Below, in pieces: positions 35,398 through 48,056 of a stretch of 64,000 bases of DNA. Each line of letters opens with the position of its first letter. Position 1 is the first letter of the stretch. Both the position numbers and the translations under genes were made by a program. Origin of the DNA: Zhengitettix transpicula (taxonomy: Eukaryota; Arthropoda; Insecta; Orthoptera; Tetrigidae); the NCBI GenBank assembly GCA_037074705.1, contig CM073590.1, positions 213,324,746 to 213,388,745 of the forward strand. Direction: 5' to 3'. Below the pieces are notes generated by a model. The model ran no database searches. It was given only the letters and a program-made list of their open reading frames with translations, and was not told the DNA's origin.

Positions 35398-35775
35398 TAA
35401 TTAGTAAAATAAATAGCCAAACAACAGATAAAAATAAGTGCTAAAAAAACTATTCAACGTTTTGAGTTCGTCACCTTATGCGGTCTTTCGTTCTTGTTTT
35501 TTTTTGAATCATCACACGAAAGCAACAAATACAAGAAACAATAATAATAAGAAAGATAGCCAAATTCAGACAAAAGAAGTGATAACATACATACCACACA
35601 ACAGTTCTGTAAGCCTTCTTCAGGTGCAGAAAAACGCCTTTGACTTCATTTGGCTATCTTTATTGTTATTTATTTTCAACCAGACGTATTTTTTTTTTCA
35701 TTTTAAATACAAGCTGAGTGGTATTTATTTAGCACTTATTTTTGTCTGTTATTCGGATATTTATTTATATAATTA
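35398..35775. mobile_element. Nested inverted-repeat element (MITE-like or Penelope-related)
   Basis: The outer arms are inverted: AATAAATAGCCAAACAACAG on the left against the reverse complement of CTGTTATTCGGATATTTATT on the right, continuing through ATAAAAATAAGTGCTAAA. Inside (35545-35655) is a second inverted pair, AAAGATAGCCAAAT and ATTTGGCTATCTTT, bracketing a CTGAAGA motif on the minus strand (35623-35617) and a CCACACAACAGTTCTGTAA block. The same end sequence occurs alone at 16450, 22817 and 12600, so this may be two opposed copies of one repeat end and not a classical MITE. Confidence 0.6.
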
Positions 35776-38700
35776 GTATTTTTTTCCCAGTCTTTTTATC
35801 ATTTAATTTATATTGCACAGTTTTAATCTTTTTACGCATTACAGGAAACGAATTTGAATGTTTTGGACATGATTCTTTATATTTGTCCAATCAAGTAAAT
35901 GTAATTTTTTCAAGATTTCTAAAATATAAAAGTAGAGAAAAGTTACCATTTGTAAATGTCTCAACAATTTTTGGAACAGTTACTGTGTTATTATTCATGA
36001 CATAAAATTATCACGTTTTGTCATTTGCAGGTTCAGCAATAGTTCGTTTTCTGTAAACCATTACTGACGCATGCCAAAATTGGTCTCTGAATTTAATTTA
36101 TCATAGTCTGTTGCTGTAATTAATATGACTGTATCATAGATCTGAGGAATGGAATTGAAAGTTTTGGTAGATTTTATTATATAAAATATATTGTTGTTGC
36201 CGCACCAGTAATAGGCAGCAATGTAGCAAGAGTTGTGATAAGTAGTGACTCCTTTAGCTGTTCGAGGATTGTTCATAAAGTAAAAGAAACATTATGCATC
36301 GAGCCTAAAATGATGGGGCTGCATCTGGAGGAATGCGTATCGTAACAATGGCGCTTCTGAGTGGAAGTGAAAGCGCTTTCGCAGTACAATAAGCCTCGTC
36401 CTTCACCAAGAGACATTGAACTCGTTGCGGCGAGACCCTGAAGGTCACAGCTAAGCGTGTGCCAACAATACTGTTGCGAAAGGACATATTAAAATAGTAA
36501 CAGAGTGAGATGAGAGTTTGATTATGATACTATCATTATTGCATGCCATTGGTGCTGGCTAGGGAAGGTCGAAGTTCTTAATTCCGAATTTATAATATTT
36601 GACGGTAATGATTCAATTGCATCTTAACCCATTGATTTTCTAAATGACACCATAGAATTCGTCAACCGGTCAAAGTTATTTGATTATACACTAACGTATT
36701 GCCTCGGGCAAAAAAAACTAACTACATATATATTCATCTTTATATTAATTAATATTTACCGTTTGCACCATAAATGTTCATTTAAATGTTATTGTTAAGG
36801 GAATAGTGTGTAGATGTGAATAGTTATATCCTAATTTGGCATATCGATCGTGCGATCACCACTCTGAACGTCTATTATTTTCGATATGAATCTCTGACGT
36901 TGCAACAACCTATTAGACCTTTCACAGTGCTGCATTTTGTTCAGTTCCGCGTAATTGAGGGTAGTTTTGGTAGGATCATTATAATCACAATACTAATGGT
37001 CCTGTGCTTCCAGGGTTAAAGTGTAGTAATGTAATTTTTTTTTTGCTTTAGATTCGCCCTTTAACTTGATGTTACAGAGGTAGTTCCAATTTACAGAAAT
37101 GAGACGAAATTACCTTCGTATTGTAAAAGTATTACGAGAATCTAGTCTCAAAGACTATCGTGATGACGACGTTGTATAATGAGTCTTAAACATAGTGAAC
37201 TAGAATTTGAAAAAGACGCCATAACTAGTTGAAATAATTAGTTTTAAAAATTTTCATTTACGTTTGCATAGCGAAATGTAAATAAACGTACACCTAAAAA
37301 TCAGAAAAACATTTAAATAAACCTTAATTAAAAATACACGTTGTGGTCTTTATGTTACATGTATTTACAGTATTAATTTATAGAAATAAAAATATAAGAA
37401 TAGATAGTACAAACTTAACTTGAAAATAATTGAATGAGAAAATATAGCAGACAAAATAACATGCACAAATTATTTATTTTAAGAGAATTAAAGATATATT
37501 ATTCCTGGATTAAAGATTATTAATTTTAGCAATACCTTTTTTAACTTTTTTGGCCCAAATGAAAAGAACAATGAACTGTTTATTGATATAGGAAATTTAT
37601 CGATTTAATATCGGCGAAGAGTAGTCATTCTTTAAATCAAATCGTAGGATTGGAAATGATATATAATGTCACTGGCCTGTTTGAGATGCACCTAAATGGT
37701 TCCACTAATTTAAAAAATCTCAATGAAGAATTTCCTAGCACATTTCCCATTAAAAGACAAATTTTAAATTATTGTCGATAATCAATACCTTACGCATTAC
37801 CACAATGAAACGCATTATCAATATGAAGGAATTTACATTTAATTTTACTTTATTAAAATAATAATTAATATTGTTTTAAATTAAACTATACTATTACATT
37901 TATATAAATAATTATGCTAAATACATTTCACTTAAATAATAAATAATGGAATATTTTAACAAATAAATAATGCGGAAAGTCACGTCTGAATTTGGTCATC
38001 AATATTCTCAGAGTCAAATAAATACAATTAAATAAATAATTAGTTGTTCCCAGGATAAGTAAAAATGATAACCTAAAAGAAGTCTCCATCCTCATTTTAT
38101 CAACTAAATATATAGTATTCTTATTGCTGGAGAAAATATAAGATGTCCTACCTTTCGTTAGAATTTAAATATTTATTTGTAAACGTATTTATTATATATA
38201 AATTTCAATATTAGTAATTTAGTTGAGTCAAAAGGTTTTACACACCGCATTAATTTCGAGGTTTCTACATTTTCCCGTACAAGTGTTGCCCGAGGCATGT
38301 GTGGTTGTGAAAGGCGAGTGGGTGTTCATTTCTCGTGAAAGGTATCTCACGTAATTGACAAGTCTTTATTAGAGAGCTGCACATTAACTGCAGTAACACA
38401 ATTAAGTTAAACGCTGCCTTACATTACGGGAGAAATGATGGTCTTTAAGAGCGCGAATGCGTTTCAACTAAATACTAATATTCTAACTATAGAGAGAAAA
38501 TTAATAACAGTGTTGCTACGAACACCTAAATTGTGCAAATACAGGGGGAACGATAATAAGACGAATATTCATTATAGTGAAACCTACATTATTCATAAGA
38601 GTAATGCCAATAAAATCAACAGAGTTTGAAGTTGGTTAGTGCTGTACACAATGTAGTCTTACGTTGGAGCAAAGCATCTTCAGTCCTCGAATATTTCTCT

Positions 38701-38980
38701 CCATCTTTAAACTTTCAAATTTTTTTAATAAAGTCGTCAAATATACATAAATATACATATGGAAAAATATACATTACATTTATAATCTAATAAACCAAGG
38801 TTTACGTTGAATAAATTATAATATACTTAGTTAATTTCACGTATATTTGTGCAAGTAACAGAATACATTACTATCTAAAAATAAGTTGCCTTGAATTTTA
38901 CATATATTAAAATATTTAATTGCAATAAACATAAGTATTTAAAATTTAGTTTTGAACTGATTAAGTGTTTTGTAATTGAA
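35776..38980. other. AT-rich gene-free DNA
   Basis: No gene recognised. A less AT-rich patch at 36300-36490 holds a 60-codon minus-strand frame without a known motif. Confidence 0.4.
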
Positions 38981-39040
38981 GTTGACAAAAATATTATTAT
39001 AATCAAATATGTTAACAAAAATATTATTATAATCAAATAT
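38981..39040. repeat. Two-copy tandem repeat, period 30 bp
   Basis: GTTGACAAAAATATTATTAT...AAATAT at 38981-39010 is repeated with one change (GTTAAC) at 39011-39040. Confidence 0.85.
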
Positions 39041-40618
39041 AATATTATTTTATATTTTTAAAATTATATTAAAAATTAATTAATGCACTAAAATATTTTT
39101 ATTGTCTTAACATATAGTTTTTTGAAAATTTAATTAATTATTACTTTCTTTGTTCAATAATAAACCACAGAAAGAAGATTTTTCTTTGTAATGAATCATG
39201 TATATTACTCAATGAAACTATGTACAAATTAACGGCAGATATTGAAATGTAATGGTTTTTTAAATTAAATAAAATAGAACTATTTATTCATTAGCATGCT
39301 GTTAAAGGAGGGACAATGGCGCTATATGCGAAAAGTTGATAAACGTTGTAGTGCAAATATAAATATTTTAATGAGTGAAAACTTTGTCATACTGCGCGTT
39401 TTCTACATAATTCAACTTTATAGTTGGTTTCATTATGATGTAAGACTGCTGAAGTCCACTTGGCGCTGTACAATGTGCTGTTTTTTTTATAATTTACAAT
39501 CAATTCGGACTATGAAGTGTGTGCATTGGAAAACATTCAGTTCAAAAATAAATTCTACGCAATGTACCGCAAAAACATTGCACTAAAATCTAACAATAAA
39601 ATACAGTTCTCAATATACTTAAAGGATGATACTTGCGTTATGTTTTTTACTATATTTTTCGCTCGTTCAACGTTTGTTCTACTGGTATATAAAATTTATA
39701 TTTCTCTTTAGGTTATATAAGAATATTTTAATCTTAAATCTCTATACCACTCCATAAAACGCGTTCATAGTTTTTACATTATTATTTATTTTATTTTATA
39801 AGAGACGTTGTATATTACTAAAATATTTTTTATAAAAATTTCAACAAAAATACTTTAGAATATAAACGAATATACATACGTATGCGCGCGCACACACACA
39901 CACACTCGTATATGAATATATAAAATTTTTATTAAAAATTTGAAAATGACAATTGAGTTATTCATTAAAACTCTTTCCACTTACACTTAAGTCTTCTCTT
40001 TAAAATTCACACGAGTTAAATGTGGAATTATGAATATTCAGTCAATAAACCGGACAATAGGTTAATAATAATGAATTATCTGCGTCCATATGATTTACAT
40101 TTTTATTCAATATATTATACACACAGCATGTTATGTAACACTAATTTCAGTAGACATATTTCTGATGAGTATACTGTGATTGATTACACGTCGCAAGCAC
40201 AAACTAATTACAGACAGAGGCATATAATTTCACTTTCTTTGAGCCTATACGAGGCTGAAGTCAAAGGCAGAGAATTACTAATGAAGTATTGAGGGTCCTT
40301 GCGGTAGCCGCCTTCGAGTCAAAAATGCGGTCAGACATTCGTCTATGCGAGTCTCGTAAGATTGCTTCGCAGAGTTCTCAAGCTTATTACGAAATATTCA
40401 AGGTAAGTAACGACACTCCGAAATTACCGTAACAGTTATCCACTGACACCAATTTATAGCTTTTTTGTACGAATACACGCTCCATAAGTTTTTTTAAAAC
40501 AAATTTCGTTAATGGTTCCGAGTTTGCTAAGCAATTAAAATAGTATCGCTCACCGTTTTCTCACATTCGTATTTTATTTTCGTTCTTGTTAACTTTTCCG
40601 CCATTTGTCATTACTTCA
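39041..40618. other. AT-rich DNA with a GC/CA dinucleotide run
   Basis: No gene seen. Alternating purine-pyrimidine sequence GCGCGCG followed by (CA)n lies at 39884-39905. A frame at 40020-40292 has no motif. Confidence 0.45.
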
Positions 40619-41082
40619 ACCTTCCCAGAGAGCTCTGGAGGAGGCTACCTTTGGGGGATGCCTTCACATCTCTCTGGTTTCTGAACTAAGGTTCCCACAT
40701 GCCGAGGCACCTCGGTCTGTTTCGAGAGGTGTATGTTCCGGGGTCGCAGACGTTGGGCATACGGTAATAGTTGTCAGGCATTCCTATTGGAATAGTCGGC
40801 CATATGCCCCCTAAACTGGTGAAGGCACGGCGAGGAGAAAGCTGCGACCCCACAGAAAACCCCTCCCGCCATCGTAAGGGCGTGGGACAAGTACCAAATG
40901 ACCGACCTACTTGATGCAGGTTTTTATAGCATCACTATTAGGCGAATTTCCGGGTAGGATCCTTAAACCGTAGCTCAGGGACTGTAGTTAAGCCTTGGCT
41001 ACCTTCCTCTACCCTTCCGCATCCTCCCTTTCAAATCTCTTTTCTATGCTATCAGAGGGGAGTTGCCACTATGTGAATACAC
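40619..41082 (+). repeat. A-tailed SINE-like retroposon, short-tailed subfamily
   Basis: Starts ACCTTCCCAGAGAGCTCTGG and ends GAGTTGCCACTATGTGAATA followed by a T/A-rich stretch. It lacks the CCTCATGTAGCCTGTTGCCC end of the other subfamily and is missing the first 40 or so bases of the 5' end. Its tail meets the tail of the LINE at 41100-42130, a tail-to-tail arrangement. Confidence 0.75.
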
Positions 41083-41099
41083 TTTTTTTTTTTAAAAAA

Positions 41100-42130
41100 A
41101 ATATAAATATATTTTTTAAATTGATTTATGGTCGCGTTAACCTGTTGGTTATTGGCGACCCTCTAAAGGTATTTACATAATTAAGTTACAGTAGGTTTGA
41201 AGCTTCCAATTGTGAACAACGTTTCAAATAGCGGCTGTCAGTTTTGCGTCGGTGGCTCTTGATCGCCGTGGTGTGTATACAGAAGTCTTCTCCAGAGAAC
41301 TCGACTAAAGTCCTCCTGCGTATATCCTCATATTTTGTGCATTCAAATAAGCTGGATGGTGAGGGCTTGATCGCATACATCACAGGTGGGCTGATCTGTT
41401 CTGGAAAAAAAGATATTCGTGAGTAAGTTGGTTGTGAAAAGTTCTAATTCTGGAGATTATTATTTGTTGTTTTCTTGAGATGTTGTTGAGGTGACAGAGA
41501 TCTGCTGATGTTTGCAGGTTCTGATGGAAGAAGCCGTTATTTCCCCCTTCCCTCGTGTCCTTCCAGCTACTCTCCACTATTCCTGTACATTTAGAATGTC
41601 CGAGGCTGTACAGGTTGGGGCTTCGTACAATGGTAGAACTTCTTGTGCAGTGGCCGCCAGTGCGTCCACCTCCTCGTTTCCCTGCGATGCCCGCATGAGC
41701 CGGGATCCAGACAAGCTGCACGGATTTCCCTCGCGAAATGCAGCGATGTAGGTTAGCTCTGATGGCGTTGATGGTGCCATTCCTTATTTTAGGGCCTCGT
41801 AAGTGCTTTAGTGATTGCAAAGAGTCTGTTAGGATCATAATTCTGTTGATTGAAGATTCCAGGCAATATTCAACAGCCATTGCTACGGCGAAGGTTTCAG
41901 CGGTGGTGCTAGAAGCAGAATTATGGATGGATATTTTCCTGTTGAACTTGGGGAGAATCACCGCACAGGTAGTGCCTACTTCCGTTTTTGAGGCATCTGT
42001 GTAAACCAATGTAGGATTTCCATGCTTCTTTATAAGCGCATCGAGGTGAGCTGTAGCACTTGCCCTAAGGATCTTCTTGGGAATCAAGGTCAATGAGGTA
42101 TTATTTGTAGGTCGATAAATTTCCATGGAG
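41100..42130 (-). pseudogene. LINE ORF2 fragment with RNase H domain and zinc-knuckle end (I/R1-like)
   Basis: The minus strand from 42126 encodes an RNase H domain. VYTDASKTEVG carries the first Asp, STTAETFAVA the Glu and IMILTDSLQSL the second Asp; QLVWIPAHAGIAG follows. At about 41680 a frameshift moves the rest (GNEEVDALAATAQE, last catalytic Asp) to another frame, then the first frame resumes with NNISRKQQIIISRIRTFHN. A final segment, FECTKYEDIRRRTLVEFSGE, is the His/Cys C-terminus, followed by 3' UTR with a hairpin at 41130-41160. RNase H downstream of RT is a mark of I-group LINEs; the RT itself is missing, so the copy is 5'-truncated. A deletion near 41349 damages the knuckle seen intact at 33852-34168. 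Confidence 0.85.
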
Positions 42131-43114
42131 GGAGATTAGACGTAGTATTGTGGTCTATGTTGGTGATGGTATATTATTCCTTCACAGTAATACAAATGTA
42201 GAATTTCAGTGGTGATTAATATGAATATACAAAATCTTCTTGGAGAAGTAGCTAACATTTTGGTGTCTTGTACACGACGTCGCTGCTTTACTTGGTATAT
42301 ACATTATGAAACTTTAATTTTATTAATGCTGTCTAATTGATAATTTTAAAAGTATACATTTCACTATTTCCTATATTCCTCAAAGGGTATTAATGCTAAT
42401 TACAGATATAGTGTTTGATTCAATGTTGCAGTGATTTAAAATTATATTACAGTTATTTTTAGGCTATTAAAAATATATGAGTTAAATCCGAAGCAAAAAT
42501 CACTTCTTTTTAAAATAGATATATCAATTTGTGACACACATTTGTTATTTCATAAAAATTTTATTTTTGGTCATTGTCATATTTCTTGATGATAAATTAA
42601 TCTGTCGATTAAAATAGATGCGAGTAAATCTAAATATACGAGTAGCTTGATTACATACAGCCTTTGTCCAGTCGATGAGTGACAGAATCCTCTCTTGTGC
42701 AGATGTTCTCTGTCGAATCATGTAATGACGTGAAATCGACATCAGGATATATTTGTTAGAAGTCTATTTTTAGCCATGAAAAATATATTAATAACATCGA
42801 ATGTGATGAATCCCAATACAGTATATTTCGCAAAATATTTAATTAACATGCATTTTTGTAATAACTATTTTATTTTATTCGTAAATTTGCAAATTTCGAA
42901 AAAAATAATTTTTTACGTACATTTGGTAGTTTTAATTCATCTTTATCTGTTACAATTTTTGAAAATTCTATGAACGTGAATTTATTTCGTAAAGTTCAGA
43001 CTAGAAGTTTTAAAAATCGGATTCTTTATATTTTCTACTAACTGAAATAACGAAATACGGTCGAAAAAATAGAGCAGTCTAGAATTAAAATATAATAGTT
43101 ATATAGTTACACAG

Positions 43115-43119
<5 letters not shown>
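42131..43119. other. AT-rich intergenic DNA
   Basis: No gene seen. The exact 5' limit of the LINE fragment may extend to about 42250. Confidence 0.4.

Positions 43120-43166
<47 letters not shown>
43120..43166. repeat. (TA)n microsatellite
   Basis: Uninterrupted TA dinucleotides, about 47 bases. Confidence 0.95.
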
Positions 43167-43172
<6 letters not shown>

Positions 43173-43719
43173 GATAATTGATTGCTCGATTTTACAATGT
43201 TGATAAAATATAGAAAAAACACTGTCAATATTTGTTTACGTACTAACGTTATTTTATGTTCACCCTTTTAATATTTTTTTTATTTATAATGCACACAACA
43301 ACCTGAAAAATACTTCGTAAACATACACGCCAAAGATACAACTAACAAATACCTCAGAGATCCTCTTCACACTGTCAACCTCTATCTCTGCCCAAGCAAC
43401 ACCCAAACGTGGATATCAAACATGAATATCATGACAGTATTATAATTGCATAAATAAAACTTTAATTAAATATATTCAGTCCAGAGATAAATAGTTTTAG
43501 AAGGTGGCAAGTTTCAGATTGGATTAGTATATGCAATTATTTTCAAGATGTCATACAGAATTAAATACTGATAAAAGTCGTGGAAATATGTTCGGTGTTA
43601 AATGAATTATACGATATGAATTCTAATAATTATCACATAGATTTTCACTATGGATGTGTCTTTAAATACAAGAAGAAAATATTAAAAAAATAATTGTGGC
43701 CTAGAGAAGTATAATATTT
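43167..43719. other. AT-rich intergenic DNA
   Basis: Nothing recognisable. Confidence 0.4.
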
Positions 43720-43810
43720 TAAAGTATCAGGATGGAAAAATGTCAGGCGGATCGAGTCCGGGACCTACCGGGCGAACGTTCTTCCGTCTGAATTAATCCC
43801 TGTCGACTCC
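43720..43810 (-). repeat. tRNA-derived SINE fragment (left of head-to-head pair)
   Basis: On the minus strand an A-box-like TTAATTCAGACGGAAGAACG is followed by the B-box-like GGACTCGATCC (43759-43749) and the tail ACATTTTTCCATCCTGATA. The tail matches the SINE at 61545-61648 (ACATTTCCATCCTGA). Confidence 0.6.
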
Positions 43811-43889
43811 AGATCCCGTACGGAAATCATCCATGCATTAGACTTAATAATTTTTTTTTTACAAATCACAATTGTCACATGTCCTAAAT

Positions 43890-44010
43890 TTGAGGATCTC
43901 AAATGAAGAACCGATGTAGATTGATCAAGGTTATTATTTAGAATTAGGAGGTCCCAGTTTCGATTCCTGGTCCAGTTGACTTTTTTCATCCTGATATTTT
44001 AATTCAATTT
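43890..44010 (+). repeat. tRNA-derived SINE fragment (right of head-to-head pair)
   Basis: GGATCTCAAATGAAGAACC (decayed A box), AGTTTCGATTCC (43957-43968, good B box) and the tail TTTTTTCATCCTGATATTTT. Same family as the left partner, opposite orientation, about 80 bp between heads. Confidence 0.6.
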
Positions 44011-44616
44011 AACCATAGCCTTTACGGCTTGTGACATGTGAAAAGCTATCTTTAATATATTATATTAATTTCATTGTAGTGGAGGTTAGTGATCCTTTAT
44101 ATCGTACATGGAGATACATTCAGGTTAAGGTGGGGGAATTTTGATTTTTTCTCTCACTTCGGTAAAGATATTTGGTATTTTATTGTTTGAATAATTTTAT
44201 TTTTTTAGCTGTACCTAAAGCTTAGTCATCTACAACTGAAGTAATTGTAGATAAGCAATCTTTTACCTTTGCTAATTTTATGGGGGAAATAACTAATTCC
44301 CTTACAGTGTAATTTCATTATTTACTTACATATTCTGCTGGAAAATCTTCCACCACACAATAATTACTTTGTAATATGATCAACGGTTATTATTCGTTAT
44401 GGTTTTCTGTTAGTATTTATTTTTAATAACTATTATATGCATTATTTATAGTAACTTCTTCGATTAATTGGTTCTCAATTTTTCCATGGAATTTATTCAT
44501 ATCCATTACTTCAACTGTTACTCTCTGTGAAGCGTAGCACAAATATGAAATAGTTTTGAAAATAAGAAAATAGGGCCATGGAATCAAAGTCAGACCATAA
44601 TTTTCCCAAAATTATT
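44011..44616. other. AT-rich intergenic DNA
   Basis: Nothing recognisable. Confidence 0.4.
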
Positions 44617-44980
44617 ATTTTTAGGGCAACATGCTACATGAGGGTGATCCACATTGGGCAACTCTCCTTTAATAGCATAGGAAGGGATTTGAAAGGGGGG
44701 ATGCGGAAGGGTAGAGGAAGGTAGCCAAGGGTTACTAGGGCCCCCGGGCTATATTTTAAGGATCCTACCTGGCATTCGCCTAAAGAAATGCGGGGAAAAC
44801 CCTAGAAAAACCTGCATCAGGTAGGTCGGGCATTGGGTACTTGTCCCACGTCCTTCCGATAGCGGGAGAGGAGTTTGCTGTGGGGACGCAGCATTCCCTT
44901 CTCCGTGCATCAACCAGTTTAGGAGGCTGCTGGCCGACTATACCAATGGGAATAGCGAACAACTCTTACCGTATGCCCAA
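44617..44980 (-). repeat. A-tailed SINE-like retroposon, copy 1 of dimer
   Basis: Reversed copy beginning with a T-run and AGGGCAACATGCTACATG, ending at ...ACTCTTACCGTATGCCCAA, where the next copy starts. It is 5'-truncated. It keeps a minus-strand frame (IPIGIVGQQPPKLVDARRRE) also open in other copies. Confidence 0.8.
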
Positions 44981-44981
44981 T

Positions 44982-45249
44982 ATTTTTTTTTAGGGCAACA
45001 GGCTACATGAGGGTAATCCACTTAGGGAAACTCCCCTTTAATAGCATAGGAAGGGATTTGAAAGGGGGGATGCGGAAGGGTAGAGGAAGGTAGCCAAGGG
45101 TTAACTAGGGCCCCCGGGCTATATTTTAAGGATCCTACCCGGCATTCGCCTAAAGAAATGCAGGGAAAACCTTAGAAAAACCTGCATCGGGTAGGTCGGG
45201 CATTGGGTACTTGTCCCACGCCCTTCCGATGACGGGAGAGGGGTTTGCA
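44982..45249 (-). repeat. A-tailed SINE-like retroposon, copy 2 of dimer
   Basis: T-run then AGGGCAACAGGCTACATGAG. Sequence is nearly the same as copy 1 as far as GACGGGAGAGGGGTTTGC, where it is cut off. Two tailed copies head-to-tail, as at 1811-3193. Confidence 0.8.
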
Positions 45250-45789
45250 AACGTTTGGACTTACAAAATATTGATCGACGAAAACGACTATGGGTTGTTC
45301 TTCGAAATTGTGTCGTCACTTACTGTCTGAAGGCTTATTTCTTTTCCAAGTTTTTCTTGAAGATGTATAATAAAAAATTTTCATCAGTGTGATTATTTTG
45401 TCGAAGGTTGTGCGACAATATTTTATATAAATATTTTACTATTTGTCATAATAATTCATTACAATTTACAATTTAAATTAATATTCAAAATGCTTCGTGA
45501 AGAAAAGGCATGAATGGAAGAATTAAGCAATTTTTTGGTTGCATCTTTGTGATTTCTCTGTCGTGTTTAATTTCATTATCTCTTTTGTTTTTGTGTTCGT
45601 CTCATATTATCTTTATCTAAGATCATCTGATAACCTATAAATTACACTATCTTTCTTCCAGTATCCATCTATTAAACACTCATTCTCTTATTTTATTTAT
45701 TTTTTCATTATATTAACTAAATACGTATAACATATCCTAAACAAATTATTTTGAGTTACCAAAAAATATTTTTTATATATTTCCTTGGG
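45250..45789. other. AT-rich intergenic DNA
   Basis: Nothing recognisable. Confidence 0.4.
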
Positions 45790-46100
45790 GGGTGCTAATA
45801 GTGACCTGTAAATACGATCGCTAGATAACAAACGTCGGAATTGCTTGGGAGCCGCTTTGAGTCCACTTAGCGGCAGTGGAAATAGAAGAGATTCTGAAAG
45901 AAATGTGACGTAACGTGATTTCCGAAAAGGGAAAAGGATTCTGGATGGCTCTGATATTGACGTCAGGGAGCAGGGAGCAGAGAGCAGCGTCTCTGTCCGC
46001 GTGAGACACAGCATGGCCGGACACGTGCGCAGGGCGATGTCATCCTCCTGTCAAACAATATATTTCTGACGACTCAAAGCCAGATCTCGCGCGCTCTATT
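45790..46100. other. GC-richer block with TGACGTCA and CACGTG sites
   Basis: Stands out from AT-rich flanks. It contains a perfect TGACGTCA (45958-45965), a CACGTG (46021-46026) and an A/G-rich repeat GGGAGCAGGGAGCAGAGAGC. Two overlapping minus-strand frames (45697-46014 and 45821-46024) have no known motif. It could be a regulatory island or an exon of an unrecognised gene; I cannot decide. Confidence 0.3.
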
Positions 46101-46733
46101 AATAATTCAAGCGGAGTTAATTCTGAAACAACGTTTGTAAAATCGTTTTCTCTGCATTTATTTTTGTAAAGCTGCTTCTAATTCTTACAAAGGGTTAATT
46201 AGAATGATGATGATGGTATCTAAATAAAAATCAAAAATAAATTAAAATTCAAACGAAATCTGACTTATTATTTATACGGACAAATTTCCCAACAGTCAGC
46301 ATATTTATTTATAAATATTTAAATTTATATATATATTCAGTGTATTGTATCATAACGTTTATTCCTTTAATTAGGGATCCCTTCAGACGTTATTTAAAAA
46401 TTATTTGCTAAATACAATGAAATACAATAAAAATAATGAATCCAAAACAATAAATAATATTTAATTTCAATCAACAACTTATTTGGGTAAACATTTATTT
46501 TAATAATCACTCAAGTCAGAAGCTTTCAGATTGTGTAATAAGTATGTACTTAACCTATCCAATCACCATAATCCATATTAAACGATTGCAATTTGGAATC
46601 CGGAATGTACGAGTAATTCATAAATTTATTATTGGAGGCTTGAGTAGTTATGAAAATATATGATAACTCGAATAAGTTGTTCATTGAAATTCAACAAATT
46701 TAAAAGGAGGGCTTTTGAACCCCATTTGTTTTG

Positions 46734-46766
<33 letters not shown>

Positions 46767-48002
46767 TTGTCACAAGAATTCCCGGATTTCAAATTGTAAG
46801 GATGTTTTATTTTTGGATTATGATTATATACTTTTTACAGATGACAATGGCGCAAACCAAAAGTACCTGATTGAACGAGTAATTAATAAATTTATTATTG
46901 AGGACTTGAGAAAATATTAAAATAAACTAATAAATAAATTAAGTATAATTTGGTTACTTACATTATTAAGGAAACAATTAAAATGTGCTATTAATGTTTA
47001 AACAAACAGTGAAAAAATTTAGATCTCCTCCATTAACTTTCATGGCCGAAATGAAAGTAAACAATATCAATCATACACTTCATAGAGATTATAATTTTGT
47101 AACTGAATGTGTTACAGAATGGAATTAAACATTCAAAAAGTAAGAATGTATTATTTTACTTAATAACACAAAAACATAATTGGAAATTAAATTTTATATA
47201 TATATTTTAAATAAATTGAATTTATATTACGTTCCGATCTATTTTATTGAATATACGGAAAATAACATTTCAAGAACAAAATAATGAATTTGATGAGACC
47301 CAGACACATAAATTATATATATATATATATATATATACATAAAAGAATACTAGTATAAATCGATATCAATCGATCAACGTTGCCATGGGCCGAAATACGA
47401 TTATTTTATTATGATCTAAATTTAAAGAGAAAATGGCACAAGTGAAAAGTGTCTACATTTCTTATTTATTGAGTAAAATGGTTTTTGTTTGAAATAGCAT
47501 ATAAGGTGAATGAAAGAAAACATAAAATTAGCAAAAATTTATGTCAAGAAATATCTATAAAGTGGATTCGTGGGAATTTGTGTGTTCAGATAGCTCTGGG
47601 TTGGCGGTCGGGTAAGCTCGGGTTAGTACAGAAGACATACGTCAGTCTTAAGGTTTGTTTATAGTAAATAACTGGTTTGAACATTCAAATACCTGCTTGT
47701 AAAATAGTTCAAGAATAATTATGGCTTGTTATGCTTTATACAATGTTTACATATTTTATTATTTACTCCCCATACATGGTAAAAAATGTCCTTGAAGTTG
47801 AAATATTAAAGATAATACACTAAGGAAATTATTAATATTATACTTAAAAATAGAAACTACTTCATATACCTGAGCTCATTTATCTAAATTGTTAGTATTA
47901 TATACTTGTGCTTTACAGCGCTATAACATTTTTTTAAATTGAGTTGGCGCTTATTCAAGGTGGATTAAAATATATCTAATACATACAATAAAAAATATTG
48001 CA
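46101..48002. other. AT-rich gene-free DNA with two TA microsatellites
   Basis: (TA)n tracts at 46734-46768 and 47314-47338. No gene seen. Confidence 0.5.
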
Positions 48003-48056
48003 ATGGTGAATTTTTATTGTATTATACAATAAGTGTATTAAATGTCAAATATATTT
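48003..48056 (+). repeat. 54 bp direct repeat, left copy
   Basis: ATGGTGAATTTTTATTGTAT...AAATATATTT is nearly identical to 48995-49048 (one difference, GTC against ATC). The core ATTGTATTATACAAT is itself an inverted repeat. Confidence 0.85.
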
